This document shows positions 34,285-43,233 of a stretch of DNA of 43,533 nt, piece after piece. The DNA is taken from contig NZ_JACJTT010000044.1 of assembly GCF_014698825.1 (NCBI RefSeq), forward strand, positions 1-43,533, read 5' to 3'. The stretch is from Richelia sinica FACHB-800 (GTDB taxonomy: Bacteria > Cyanobacteriota > Cyanobacteriia > Cyanobacteriales > Nostocaceae). Made by a program: the position numbers and the translations under genes. A model generated the notes under the pieces. The model worked only from the letters and a program-made list of their open reading frames with translations, did not search any database and was not told the origin of the DNA. Position 1 is the stretch's first letter; each line of letters opens with the position of its first letter.

Positions 34285-36879
34285 TTATTTTTCTGTAAAA
34301 GTCCAAACTCCATCATCCCAGTCTCTATCAGAAGGAGGAGATTGTAACCAATGTTGACAACGGTAGATGTGTAAAAGAGCCGCTTTATCATGGGCATCTG
34401 CGGTTAAGACTTGCTCAAACTCCGCGTGGGCTTTGGTAAATTGGCGGTTGAGATAATATTCTCTTCCTTGATGATAATGCTCGATTACTTGTAATTTGGT
34501 GCTGTCAATTTGGTCAGAACGTAAGCTAATTAATTCGTAAATAGATACTGGTTCGTTTCTACCTTTGACCCGAATGTAATCTAATTCTCTGGCCCAAATG
34601 TTGTTTTCGCAAAGTTTAAAAGTGTTGTCGCTAATAATAATATCGCAACCGTATTGTTTGCTGACACTTTCTAGCCTTGAACCAAGGTTGACTCCATCCC
34701 CAATGGCGGTAAATTCCATCCGCTTGCTAGAGCCAATGTTGCCACTAATTACGGTATCTGAATTGATGCCGATACCAATTCTAATTTTGGGTTTATTGGT
34801 GGCTATGCGTCTGTTATTCAAGTCTTGTAGACGAGAGCGCATTTCTAAGCTGGTACGTACTGCCATCCACGCATGTTCTTCTAGGGGCAGGGGAGAGCCA
34901 AATACAGCCATGATGGCATCACCAATGTATTTGTCGAGGGTGCCTTTGTGTTTGAACACCGCCTCGACCATTGATTCAAAGTATTCATTGAGCATACTCA
35001 CCACTTCTTCAGCGTCCATGTTTTCTGTCAGGGTGGTGTAGCCGCGAATATCGGAGAATAAGATGGAAACTTCTTTGCGATCGCCCCCTAGTTTAGCATC
35101 ATCTAATTTCAATAATTCTTCAGCTAGCTCTTGGGTCATGTAACGGTACATTGTACTCTTGAGCCGCTTTTCATCGCTGATATCTTCCATCACCACCAAG
35201 GCACCACACACTTGGCTTTGGTCGTTGACATCGGCAATGGTATTGAGGGATAAATTGATACTATGTTGTTCTTCTCCCGTGGTTAGGAGTGTGCGATCTG
35301 GATAATATTGCTGGCAGCTTTTGAGGTCATTTCCCTTGATTGCATCTGTAAACCACCTGCGAAAATCTCCCTCTTTAATGCTGACAATATCACTAACTAC
35401 TCTGCCTTCTATTCGTTCTTCTAAATCGTAACCTAGTAGCCGTTTAGCACTTTCATTGGCAGTAATAATTGAGCCACTTTTATCAGTAGAAATTACGCCA
35501 TTGGAAAGACTCCGCAAAATGTCGCGCTGCATTTGTTCTTGTTGTTTGACTTTGGCAAACAACTGAGCATTTTGCAATGCTACCCCGGCTTGAATATTAA
35601 ATGCCTCCATAAATTCTTCATCGTTGCGGTCAAAACTTGCTTGGAAGCATTCGGGAGCCTCTGGCCAAAAAGCTGGATTATAACTAGGAAAGTCTCCTAC
35701 TTTCTTTTTATTCACCAGTTGGGTAACACCAATCAATTCCTGATCGCTGTTAAAAACTGGCATACACAGTAAACTACAGGTACGATAGCCATTTTGCTGG
35801 TCGATGGCTTTAGCGGTTTCTGAGTCAGGATGATTGTACAAGTCGAAGGGAATATTTAATTTTTTCCCTGTGGCTGCGACTATGCCTGCAAAGCCTTTAC
35901 CAATGGGTACACGTAACTCTTTGGTGGAACCGTTATCTTGGGCAATTTTTGTCCACAATTCCCGTCGCTCATGGTCGATTAACCACAATGTACTGCGGTC
36001 AGCGTTCATCAGTTCCTTAGCTTCATCCATTACCCGCTTCAGAGTATCCTCTAAATCAAGGCTGCTTTGACTTAAGGATTTAATCGCCTTCATCAGTGCT
36101 GCGGCTGCTCTTTGTTTTTGTGTGGCGACATAAAATGAGCGTGAAGACTCTAGAATTAGTTGAATTGAAGGTGCAAATTCTTGAAATAATTGCTCATCAG
36201 AATTAGTAAAGCCGCGGGTATCAATTCTGTCTACTAAAGCATCACTAGGGTCGTGTACAGGTTTGAGTTTATTTAATAATTGAACTACCGCTACTAATTG
36301 GCCTTCAGAATTTAATAATGGCAACGCTAACATAGTGTATGTGCGGTAGCCAGTTCTTTTTTCTTGCTCTTTAGCAAAGGCAGAGCGAATATCATCATAA
36401 AAGTCAAAGGGAATATTCACTACTCGTTTGAATGTAGCTACTTCCCCGGCAATACCTTGATCAGCTGGGATACGAATTTCTAAGGAGCGATGATTGTCTC
36501 CTTCAGCTAAAATTGACCACAGTTCTTGTTTTTCTTCATCTAATAAAAAGATTGTGGTTCTATCGGCTCCTAATAACTCACCAATTTTTAAGGTGATGGA
36601 GTGTAACATTTCTTGGAGAATTGTCTCAAATCCCTGAGAATCGAGCATTGACAAGGTTTGATGGACAATCTGCAATTTTTGTTCAACGTCTTGAACAACT
36701 TGTTTAAAAGTATCTTGTGTTAAGGGCGCTAGAAACTGAGAAATTGTTCCTTGTCGTGTGGCCAGAGAAACTACAGGTGCAGAATTTTTATGTAAACCAT
36801 ACTTTTGTTGGTTATGAAAACCAATCATTAAATCGGTTGTTTCTTCAGCAGTAGGTTGATGCACTGACATACTTGGCAC
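34285..36879 (-). CDS. GAF-GAF-PAS class III adenylate cyclase (CyaB type)
   Basis: An 864-residue cyclase with the domain order and length of Anabaena CyaB1/CyaB2. GAF-A (about 85-240) keeps the cyclic-nucleotide motif N203K204/F224/D228E229; GAF-B (about 275-435) keeps N390K391/F416/D420E421. A PAS domain (about 450-570) follows. The cyclase domain (about 600-785) has metal-binding Asp610 and Asp654, the purine-contacting pair Lys650/Thr724, and Asn731/Arg735. A short TPR-like tail ends the protein. In Anabaena CyaB1/B2 the GAF domains bind cAMP and activate the cyclase, giving positive feedback. CyaB1 versus CyaB2 cannot be decided here. Confidence 0.93.
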   Translation of the reverse strand: MPSMSVHQPTAEETTDLMIGFHNQQKYGLHKNSAPVVSLATRQGTISQFLAPLTQDTFKQVVQDVEQKLQIVHQTLSMLDSQGFETILQEMLHSITLKIGELLGADRTTIFLLDEEKQELWSILAEGDNHRSLEIRIPADQGIAGEVATFKRVVNIPFDFYDDIRSAFAKEQEKRTGYRTYTMLALPLLNSEGQLVAVVQLLNKLKPVHDPSDALVDRIDTRGFTNSDEQLFQEFAPSIQLILESSRSFYVATQKQRAAAALMKAIKSLSQSSLDLEDTLKRVMDEAKELMNADRSTLWLIDHERRELWTKIAQDNGSTKELRVPIGKGFAGIVAATGKKLNIPFDLYNHPDSETAKAIDQQNGYRTCSLLCMPVFNSDQELIGVTQLVNKKKVGDFPSYNPAFWPEAPECFQASFDRNDEEFMEAFNIQAGVALQNAQLFAKVKQQEQMQRDILRSLSNGVISTDKSGSIITANESAKRLLGYDLEERIEGRVVSDIVSIKEGDFRRWFTDAIKGNDLKSCQQYYPDRTLLTTGEEQHSINLSLNTIADVNDQSQVCGALVVMEDISDEKRLKSTMYRYMTQELAEELLKLDDAKLGGDRKEVSILFSDIRGYTTLTENMDAEEVVSMLNEYFESMVEAVFKHKGTLDKYIGDAIMAVFGSPLPLEEHAWMAVRTSLEMRSRLQDLNNRRIATNKPKIRIGIGINSDTVISGNIGSSKRMEFTAIGDGVNLGSRLESVSKQYGCDIIISDNTFKLCENNIWARELDYIRVKGRNEPVSIYELISLRSDQIDSTKLQVIEHYHQGREYYLNRQFTKAHAEFEQVLTADAHDKAALLHIYRCQHWLQSPPSDRDWDDGVWTFTEK

Positions 36880-37342
36880 CCGATATAATAAGGATTTTAA
36901 ATTTAAAAATGGTTAGCTGTATGTGTATTCGTATGATTATCTAGGCTGATAGCCATAATTTAGTTGGAGCATATAGCGAGTTTGCTCATGGGCAATTTTT
37001 TTTGCATTTATACCCCCGTGATTAATAACTTTGTTGGTGATGGTTTAGCCATAGACAGTTTTTAAACTGTAACAGTAGAAAATAAAATTGTAACTTTAGC
37101 TGAATTTCAAATAGAGACAGTAACACAAGTGACTTAGATTATAAATATACCACGTACTCTCCGGCTCAGTGTTGAAAATCCCAAATTCAAAATAGAAGTA
37201 AATATGAATTCTATTACTTGAGTCGGAAGAGGGGAAAAATAGTTGCTCAATTGTTGCACAGATAGTTTACTCATGCCTCAATCAAGTCGGCAAGCGATCG
37301 CCTGAAGTCAATACCCAGTATCTAAAGTTTCGTTGCATCACG
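36880..37342. other. Divergent region between the cyclase and AraC genes
   Basis: About 460 bases, AT-rich, with one HIP1 site near 37293. It should carry promoters for both genes. I see no gene, RNA or strong hairpin. Confidence 0.4.
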
Positions 37343-38197
37343 ATGACCCCGAAGAAAGAAAAAACAAAGGTTGATTATTGCCGACGAGTCAAGCTAGTTC
37401 AAGATTACATAGCTAACCACCTGGCTGAACCGTTATCACCAGTGGAGTTGTCTCAAGTTGCTAACCTATCACTCCACCATTTCCATCGAGTATTTCGTGG
37501 TGTCACAGGGGAGTCGATTTTGGAGTATGTTAGACGCTTAAAGTTAGAACGGGCAGCCCGTCGTTTACGTGTTACCAACCAGAAAATTATAGATATTGCC
37601 TTTGATGCTGGTTATAGCTCTCATGAGGGGTTTACGCGGGCATTCCGTGAATATTTCGGGGTAGCGCCTTCAGAGTTTCGCGGACAACTACCAATTTATC
37701 TAGGGTCTCCTATTTCTCCCCCAGATAGGGTGGAAATTCGCCACATTAACCCCATATCTGTGGCTCAAATTCGCCATGTTGGTGCTTATGGGGAAAGTGG
37801 CCAGGTCTTTTCTAGGCTGTTGAGTTGGGCTGTATCTGCCAATATCAATGTTGCACAAGCTCGACTGTTTGGGCTTTGTGCTGATGATCCAGATATTACC
37901 CCAGTAGATTACCTGCGATTTGATGCCTGTATTGAATATCACGGCAGAGGAGATGTGTTGAGGGGAATTACCACAGGATATATACCTGGTGGAAAATATG
38001 CGATCGCTACTCACATTGGCCCATACAATACCATTCTTGATACCTATCTGGCTTTAATTGGTGGATGGATACCGCAGACAGGCTATGAACTCCACGATGA
38101 AGCTGTGGTGGAGTTTTATCTAGACGACCCAAATCAGACACCCCCAGAACAATTACGCACTGAACTTTGGATACGTTTGCGGCTGCCATCAGATTAA
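37343..38197 (+). CDS. AraC-family regulator with GyrI-like effector domain
   Basis: A 284-residue regulator. Two helix-turn-helix motifs fill about 18-118: EPLSPVELSQVANLSLHHFHRVFRGVTGESILEYVRRLKLERAARRL and IIDIAFDAGYSSHEGFTRAFREYFGVAPSEFR. A GyrI-like/SOUL-type effector-binding domain follows (about 127-284; VEIRHINPISVAQIRHVGAYGE, then GGKYAIATHIGPYN). This Rob/SoxS-type pair usually senses small hydrophobic compounds. It lies 87 bases upstream of the SRPBCC gene on the same strand and may regulate it or the neighbouring exporter; neither is shown. Confidence 0.9.
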   Translation: MTPKKEKTKVDYCRRVKLVQDYIANHLAEPLSPVELSQVANLSLHHFHRVFRGVTGESILEYVRRLKLERAARRLRVTNQKIIDIAFDAGYSSHEGFTRAFREYFGVAPSEFRGQLPIYLGSPISPPDRVEIRHINPISVAQIRHVGAYGESGQVFSRLLSWAVSANINVAQARLFGLCADDPDITPVDYLRFDACIEYHGRGDVLRGITTGYIPGGKYAIATHIGPYNTILDTYLALIGGWIPQTGYELHDEAVVEFYLDDPNQTPPEQLRTELWIRLRLPSD

Positions 38198-38284
38198 AAA
38201 TAGCACTATCGGTCAAGCGAGTTAGGCTTTATTGATTTTAAGATTTTCCCAGCAAAATAATAGACAGCAAGCCAATAGCAGGAT

Positions 38285-38806
38285 ATGAAATATTTATGGA
38301 TATTAGGGGCAAGTGTCGCGGTATTGGCCCTTTTGCTTTGGATGATCACAAAATTGCTACCTGACCAAGTGATAGTTGTTCGCAGGACTGAAATCAACGC
38401 ATCTCCGGCAGTGGTGTTTCAAACTGTCACTGATGTTGCAGGACAAACTAGATGGCGTAAAGACATTAAAGCTGTGAGAATGCCAGCTTCTGGTCGTAGT
38501 TGGACTGAAGAAACCATCCAAGGTACTGTGATTGATTTCCAAGTGCTTCATCAGCAGACCAACAGCAGATTTGAGATTGAGTTTATTTCTACTCAAGGAT
38601 TCTGTGGCACCTGGACGGGAATTTTTACTCCCTATGCTCAAGGAACAATGTTAGAAATTACAGAAACTATAGCTATTCGCAACCCTATGGTCAAAATCAT
38701 ATCGCGCATTTTTGCTGTGACAGATCATCTGGTTGACACATACATAATGGAGTTAAAAGCAGCAGTGGAAAATACTGAAAACCCTATAGTTAAGCCGCAG
38801 CAGTAG
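38285..38806 (+). CDS. SRPBCC-family protein with an N-terminal membrane anchor
   Basis: A 173-residue protein. An N-terminal hydrophobic span (about residues 3-24, YLWILGASVAVLALLLWMI) precedes an SRPBCC (START-like) ligand-binding domain: EINASPAVVFQTVTDVAGQTRWRKDIKAVRM, then the C-terminal helix VTDHLVDTYIMELKAAVE. Such domains bind hydrophobic ligands. Its 3' end overlaps devA on the other strand by 17 bases (38790-38806). The short gap after the AraC gene suggests cotranscription. Confidence 0.8.
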   Translation: MKYLWILGASVAVLALLLWMITKLLPDQVIVVRRTEINASPAVVFQTVTDVAGQTRWRKDIKAVRMPASGRSWTEETIQGTVIDFQVLHQQTNSRFEIEFISTQGFCGTWTGIFTPYAQGTMLEITETIAIRNPMVKIISRIFAVTDHLVDTYIMELKAAVENTENPIVKPQQ

Positions 38807-39506
38807 CACGCTGGCTTTGCCCACCATAGGCATCGCTAACTAAATGCCCATCTTCCATGTATATGATGCGGTCAGCAATATCTAAAATGCGGTTATCGTG
38901 GGTGACGAGCAAAATTGTGCAGCCTTGTTCCTTGGCTAATTTTTGCATCAATTCCACCACATCACGACCAGATTGTTTATCCAGGGCAGCTGTAGGTTCA
39001 TCAGCTAAGACTATTTTAGGCTGACTGACCAATGCACGAGCGATCGCTATTCGTTGTTTTTGCCCCCCTGATAAATTATCTGGGTAATAATGGAGGCGAT
39101 GTCCCAACCCTACTGCTTCTAACATAGCTTGGGCACGGGCAAGCATTTCTGAGGGTGAGACTTTTGGATGAACTTCCAAACCCATACGTACATTCTGAAT
39201 TGCTGTCAAACTGCCGTGTAAGTTATGGGCTTGGAAAATATAACCGTTGCTGCGGCGTATTTCCGTTAACTGTTTACTATTAGCACCGCAGAGTTCTTTA
39301 CCCAACACCTGCAAACTACCAGATTGAGAAGCGCGTAAACCACCCACTAAGGTTAATAATGTGGTTTTACCAGAACCAGAGGGGCCAGTCATGATGATTA
39401 TTTCCCCCGCATTGATTTCTAAATTGATATTAAATAAAACTTGTTTACGCAGTTGACCACTACCAAAATAATGGTCTAGATTCTGGATAGAAATAACTGA
39501 AGGCAT
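38790..39506 (-). CDS. devA: DevA-type ABC exporter ATPase
   Basis: A 238-residue ATPase of the MacB/LolD/DevA class. Walker A GPSGSGKT (41-48), Q-loop in GYIFQAHNLHGSLTAIQNV, signature LSGGQKQRIAIARALVSQ and Walker B IVLADEPTAALDKQSG. The partner genes devC and devB lie upstream on the same strand. In Anabaena DevBCA with TolC-like HgdD exports heterocyst glycolipids, but these genomes carry several paralogous sets. Which one this is cannot be told from sequence alone. It is separated from devC by a 198-base gap carrying dispersed repeats. Confidence 0.88.
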   Translation of the reverse strand: MPSVISIQNLDHYFGSGQLRKQVLFNINLEINAGEIIIMTGPSGSGKTTLLTLVGGLRASQSGSLQVLGKELCGANSKQLTEIRRSNGYIFQAHNLHGSLTAIQNVRMGLEVHPKVSPSEMLARAQAMLEAVGLGHRLHYYPDNLSGGQKQRIAIARALVSQPKIVLADEPTAALDKQSGRDVVELMQKLAKEQGCTILLVTHDNRILDIADRIIYMEDGHLVSDAYGGQSQRATAAA

Positions 39507-39539
39507 AATAATTTTTCACTTATTTATGATTGATATTGA

Positions 39540-39704
39540 TACTTTATTAGGACTTACGCTTTCTTAACGTATTTTCGTCATTGCGACCGTAGGGCAGGAA
39601 TCTCAAACCTATATCTTTCGTAGCCTGTGCGTAATTGCTGAGGATTAATTATTCTGTAACTCCTGCAACTTCTGCAACTTCTGTCTTCTTCCCTGTGTCA
39701 CCTA
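39540..39704. repeat. Dispersed repeats between devA and devC
   Basis: The 198-base gap holds AGGACTTACGC and GTCATTGCGACCGTAGGG, wording frequent in Nostocales dispersed repeats, and the second 9-base repeat cluster (39647-39691: AATTATTCTGT plus three units). It interrupts a gene set usually tightly spaced. Confidence 0.6.
39647..39691. repeat. 9-base tandem repeat cluster, copy 2
   Basis: The same block as 26401-26454 but with three instead of four 9-base units, between devC and devA. Flanking sequences differ, so only the repeat block is shared. Confidence 0.8.
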
Positions 39705-40883
39705 TCAAAACATATCCGCAGGGTCAGCCGCTTGCAATTTCTGAGTAGCAACAATCCCAGAAATAGTACACATAATTATTGTTAATAATAAAACTGTCAC
39801 CGCCCTAGCCATGGTCATATAGATCGGTAAATCCGTAGCAGCAGCAGCTAATTGATATAATCCGAGCGGAATGATAAAACCTGGAATAAAGCCTAGCCCA
39901 GCTAAGATAATTGCTTCTTCAAAAATCACTCCTAAAAGATAGGAATTACCATAACCCATGGCTTTAAAAGTGGCGTATTCCTTGAGATGGGCATTCACAT
40001 CTGTGGATAGAACTTGATAAACAATTATCACACCCACCATAAAGCCCATGGACACACCCAAACCAAAAATAAATGCAATGGGGCTTTCTTTCTTTAAATA
40101 ATCTTCTTCAAATTTGACATATTCTGCCTTCGTCATTACTCTTACATCATCTGTTTGTAAATGAGATTTTAATCCCTCTATTACTTTCTGGACATCATAA
40201 CCTGCTTGCACATTAATCAAGCCTAAATTAATACTTCCCGCTTGTCGTTTCGGAAATAATCTTAAAAAATTATCATCACTAGAAATAAGTGTCCCATCTG
40301 ACCCAAAGGACGCACCTAATTTGAATAATCCATTAATACTAATTGTGCGTTTGTCTACTTCTGTGGTGACAACTTCACCTGCATCAACTTGGCTGAAAAC
40401 TTGTTGATATTCACCTCTAGCACCACGGTCAAACAAAAAAGAATCGGGTAGCTTAATTTTATCTAATTGATGATTGACTTCTGGTATATCCAGGGATGGC
40501 TGTTCTGGATTAAAACCAATGGCTTGGACGGTGGTTTTACGTCGTGTTTGGGGATTCTTCCAAGTAAGTGAACCGATATACATGGCTTGAGTGGATTTAA
40601 CACCTTGTACATCTGCTGCTTGCAGTAGCCGTCGCCGGGAAAATGTGCCTAAATTTTGCATGTTCCGGCTTTGGGGACTAATTAAAACTATGTCTGCAAG
40701 CACGGCACGATTGAGACGTGTGTTGCTGTCATAAAGTGCGTTCTGAAAGCCAAGCTGCATAAAAATGAGAACGTCAGCAAAGGCAATTCCTGATAAAGCT
40801 ACTAAGAGGCGGCTACGATGACGACTGAGTTGCAACCATCCCAATGGTGTACGGCGTTGTAGTTCTTGTACAAATCCTGTCAT
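39705..40883 (-). CDS. devC: DevC-type ABC exporter permease
   Basis: A 392-residue permease. LGWLQLSRHRSRLLVALSGIAFADVLIFMQLGFQNALYDSN is the family start. A large periplasmic domain (about 45-255) follows the first helix. Three C-terminal membrane segments include GLGVSMGFMVGVIIVYQVLSTDVNAHLKEYATFKAMGYG and the FtsX/MacB-like QKLQAADPADMF end. It forms the membrane core of a tripartite exporter with DevA and DevB. Its ATG overlaps the devB stop by four bases, so translation is coupled. Confidence 0.92.
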   Translation of the reverse strand: MTGFVQELQRRTPLGWLQLSRHRSRLLVALSGIAFADVLIFMQLGFQNALYDSNTRLNRAVLADIVLISPQSRNMQNLGTFSRRRLLQAADVQGVKSTQAMYIGSLTWKNPQTRRKTTVQAIGFNPEQPSLDIPEVNHQLDKIKLPDSFLFDRGARGEYQQVFSQVDAGEVVTTEVDKRTISINGLFKLGASFGSDGTLISSDDNFLRLFPKRQAGSINLGLINVQAGYDVQKVIEGLKSHLQTDDVRVMTKAEYVKFEEDYLKKESPIAFIFGLGVSMGFMVGVIIVYQVLSTDVNAHLKEYATFKAMGYGNSYLLGVIFEEAIILAGLGFIPGFIIPLGLYQLAAAATDLPIYMTMARAVTVLLLTIIMCTISGIVATQKLQAADPADMF

Positions 40884-42184
40884 AGTTGAATCACCGCCTT
40901 GACTTGTAAATTGGTAAATTTGGCAGCTTTCTCGCTGGAAGCTTTATCTAGTCCTACATGGACTTCCACAACTCTAGAGTCAATATTTTCGCTAGGGTCG
41001 CTGTTGATGATGTTTTGACGCTGTATTTTCCAACCTACCCAATCGACTTTGCCATGTAAATCGCTTGGCAAGGAATTGCTGGATATTTTCACCGTTTGTC
41101 CTGGTTTAATTTTGCTAATATCACTTTGGTAAACTTCCACAACCACATACATCTGATTTGTTTGCCCAATTTCCACAATGCCGTCACTAGATACCATTTC
41201 CCCAGAGCGGGTATGAATATCAAACACTATGCCATCTTGGGGCGATCGCACGTAAGCCTGGTCTAAATTTGCCTTGGCTTGTTTCGCGGCAGCTAATGCC
41301 CGTTTTACTTCCCCTTGGGCTGCGGCCACATCCACAGGACGCACTTCGGCAATTTGATTTAAGGTGGCTTGGGCTGATTTAATCTGCTTACTACCTGTGG
41401 CGTTAATTCGTGCGAGAACGGTTTTGGCTTCCTCAACCTGCTTGCTGCCTGTACGGTCAATTCTTTTGAGTGTGGCGTTGGCTTCCTGCAATTGCTGAGT
41501 AATGGTATCAACACTCAATTGCTTGCTATCAAATAAAGACTTGGAGGTGGCACCTTCTTGGTAAAGTTGCTGATAGCGTTGAAATTCTATTTGGGCGTTT
41601 TTGAGTTCTGCTTCTAGTTTCCTAATTGCTGCTTGTTGCGCTGTCTTTTCACCTTCCCATTGGGCTTCTAACCTGGCAACAGCTTCTCTTTGCTGTCCTT
41701 CCTCTCCCAGTGTTTGGGCTTTGACACGGGCGATTTCGGCTGTTTGCGCTTGAATTTCACCTATTTTAGCCCCAGCTTTGACCTTTTCTAGATTGACTTG
41801 GGCAAGGTTCACCGCTTCCTGGGATTCTTGCCAAGCAGCTTGCAGGCGATCGCGATTATCTAAAATAGCAATTACCTGCCCAGCTTTTACTTTGTCCCCT
41901 TCCTTCACCAATAGCTTTTCTACTCGGCTACTTTGGCTAGATGCAGGTGCAGACAGTTTGATTACCTCGCCCTGTGGTTCTATTCTGCCCAAAGCTGTCA
42001 CCGTTTTGATTTGAGGTTTGACTAAAGAGGTGGTGACAGCCTCAGAAGCCGGCGATGGCAATTGCAAAAATCTATAACCTTGAATTCCCCCTATGACTAC
42101 GGTTGTAGCAGCAACAGCCATCATGATTTGGCGAGAATTGGGTTTGAAAACTAGGAAACTTCTACTTCCAGCATCATTGACCAT
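40880..42184 (-). CDS. devB: DevB-type membrane fusion protein (HlyD family)
   Basis: A 434-residue periplasmic adaptor. One N-terminal membrane span (about 20-35) is followed by the first lipoyl half (VKTVTALGRIEPQGEVIKLSAP, VKEGDKVKAGQVIAILDN). A long coiled-coil hairpin covers about 110-290, with repeated TLxRIDRTGSKQVEEAK-like units. The second lipoyl half (AYVRSPQDGIVFDIHTRSGEMVSSDGIVEIG) and a beta barrel (VVEVYQSDISKIKPGQTVKISS) complete it. It links DevC-DevA to a TolC-type outer-membrane channel. It is the first gene of the devBCA set and is divergent from the TetR-RHH gene, a likely regulator. Confidence 0.92.
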   Translation of the reverse strand: MVNDAGSRSFLVFKPNSRQIMMAVAATTVVIGGIQGYRFLQLPSPASEAVTTSLVKPQIKTVTALGRIEPQGEVIKLSAPASSQSSRVEKLLVKEGDKVKAGQVIAILDNRDRLQAAWQESQEAVNLAQVNLEKVKAGAKIGEIQAQTAEIARVKAQTLGEEGQQREAVARLEAQWEGEKTAQQAAIRKLEAELKNAQIEFQRYQQLYQEGATSKSLFDSKQLSVDTITQQLQEANATLKRIDRTGSKQVEEAKTVLARINATGSKQIKSAQATLNQIAEVRPVDVAAAQGEVKRALAAAKQAKANLDQAYVRSPQDGIVFDIHTRSGEMVSSDGIVEIGQTNQMYVVVEVYQSDISKIKPGQTVKISSNSLPSDLHGKVDWVGWKIQRQNIINSDPSENIDSRVVEVHVGLDKASSEKAAKFTNLQVKAVIQL

Positions 42185-42214
42185 AAGCGTCCTTGTTATA
42201 TTTAGGATGCTAAA

Positions 42215-42253
42215 TAAACTAAATAGTTTAATTTTTCATGTTTATAAACTAAA
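42215..42253. promoter_or_regulatory. Candidate operators between devB and the TetR gene
   Basis: A 16-bp palindrome, TAAACTA-AA-TAGTTTA (42215-42230), lies in the 140-base divergent intergenic region. A direct repeat of its first part, TAAACTAAA, recurs exactly 30 bases later (42245-42253). Both spacings suit dimeric TetR-type binding, and the neighbouring TetR-RHH gene is a natural candidate regulator of both transcripts. Confidence 0.55.
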
Positions 42254-42324
42254 CTGTATAGTACAATAATGTCAAGAGTCTGATAGGAAGATTTAACTCT
42301 CCCCTCATCCTTGTTCGTTTCAGG

Positions 42325-43233
42325 GTGAATCGTTATAAGCTGTTAGATATGAGAAGGAAAATGCGAACAACAGAAGACGAACATTCAGAGCGTGTGCTGT
42401 CAGCAGATAAAGTGGAAGCGATTCTTGCTGGTGCTATGCAAGAGTTTTTGGCACATGGTTTTGCTGCGGCAACGATGGATCGGGTAACAGCTGCCGCAGG
42501 AGTGTCGAAAACCACCGTATACAGCTATTTTCAAGATAAAGAAGACTTATTTACCAAGCTGATTGAACAATTAACAGAGGATGGATATGAAGAAGTATTT
42601 AATCCTCATGATCCGCAGTTTCTTCAGGGAGAACCGCAAGTTGTTCTGCGTCGCATAGCTACAAATATTCTCAATGAGACCACCTGTGAAAATATTTTTC
42701 TGAATTTGGTCAGAGTAATTATTGGTGAATCAGGACGCTTTCCGTCCCTGGCCAGAATCTTTATCGAGAAGACAGATAAACGGATTTTGGAGTTGATGAC
42801 TGGGTATTTTGCCGCTCATCCAGAATTGCAACTCCCAGATCCAGAAGTAGCCGCACGGATGTTTCTGGGAACATTGGTACATTACACCATTCTCCAATAT
42901 ATGCTCCATGGTGCGGATATTGTACCCATGGAAGGCGATCGCTTGATCGATAATTTAGTTCACGTACTGACTAAAAATCAAACTACCAACGCAGTCTCTG
43001 TCAATCAATTTTCAGGGACCAGACAGAAATCATCCAGACGTAAACGCAATGCCGCAGGGAAATTTGAGAAAGACTATGGTAATGAGCCTAAACAGTTACG
43101 TTCCATTAGATTAACAGACACAGCCTGGGAAAAATTGGCAGAAATCGCCGCTAAACACAATTTAACTCGCAGTGAAATGATTGAAATCTTCGCTCGCAAC
43201 GATGCGTTTGTGTCTGAGGAATCCAACAGTTAG
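42325..43233 (+). CDS. TetR-family regulator with a C-terminal ribbon-helix-helix-like domain
   Basis: A 302-residue regulator from GTG 42325; ATG 42349 and 42361 are alternative starts, the latter preceded by AAGGA. The TetR helix-turn-helix lies about 32-80: GAMQEFLAHGFAAATMDRVTAAAGVSKTTVYSYFQDKEDLF. A helical ligand/dimer region (about 100-215, TetR_C-like) follows. After a basic linker (KSSRRKRNAAG), residues 258-292 read QLRSIRLTDTAWEKLAEIAAKHNLTRSEMIEIFAR. This is strand-helix-helix, as in CopG/Arc proteins. A second DNA-binding domain in one chain is unusual. It is divergent from devBCA. Confidence 0.85.
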   Translation: MNRYKLLDMRRKMRTTEDEHSERVLSADKVEAILAGAMQEFLAHGFAAATMDRVTAAAGVSKTTVYSYFQDKEDLFTKLIEQLTEDGYEEVFNPHDPQFLQGEPQVVLRRIATNILNETTCENIFLNLVRVIIGESGRFPSLARIFIEKTDKRILELMTGYFAAHPELQLPDPEVAARMFLGTLVHYTILQYMLHGADIVPMEGDRLIDNLVHVLTKNQTTNAVSVNQFSGTRQKSSRRKRNAAGKFEKDYGNEPKQLRSIRLTDTAWEKLAEIAAKHNLTRSEMIEIFARNDAFVSEESNS

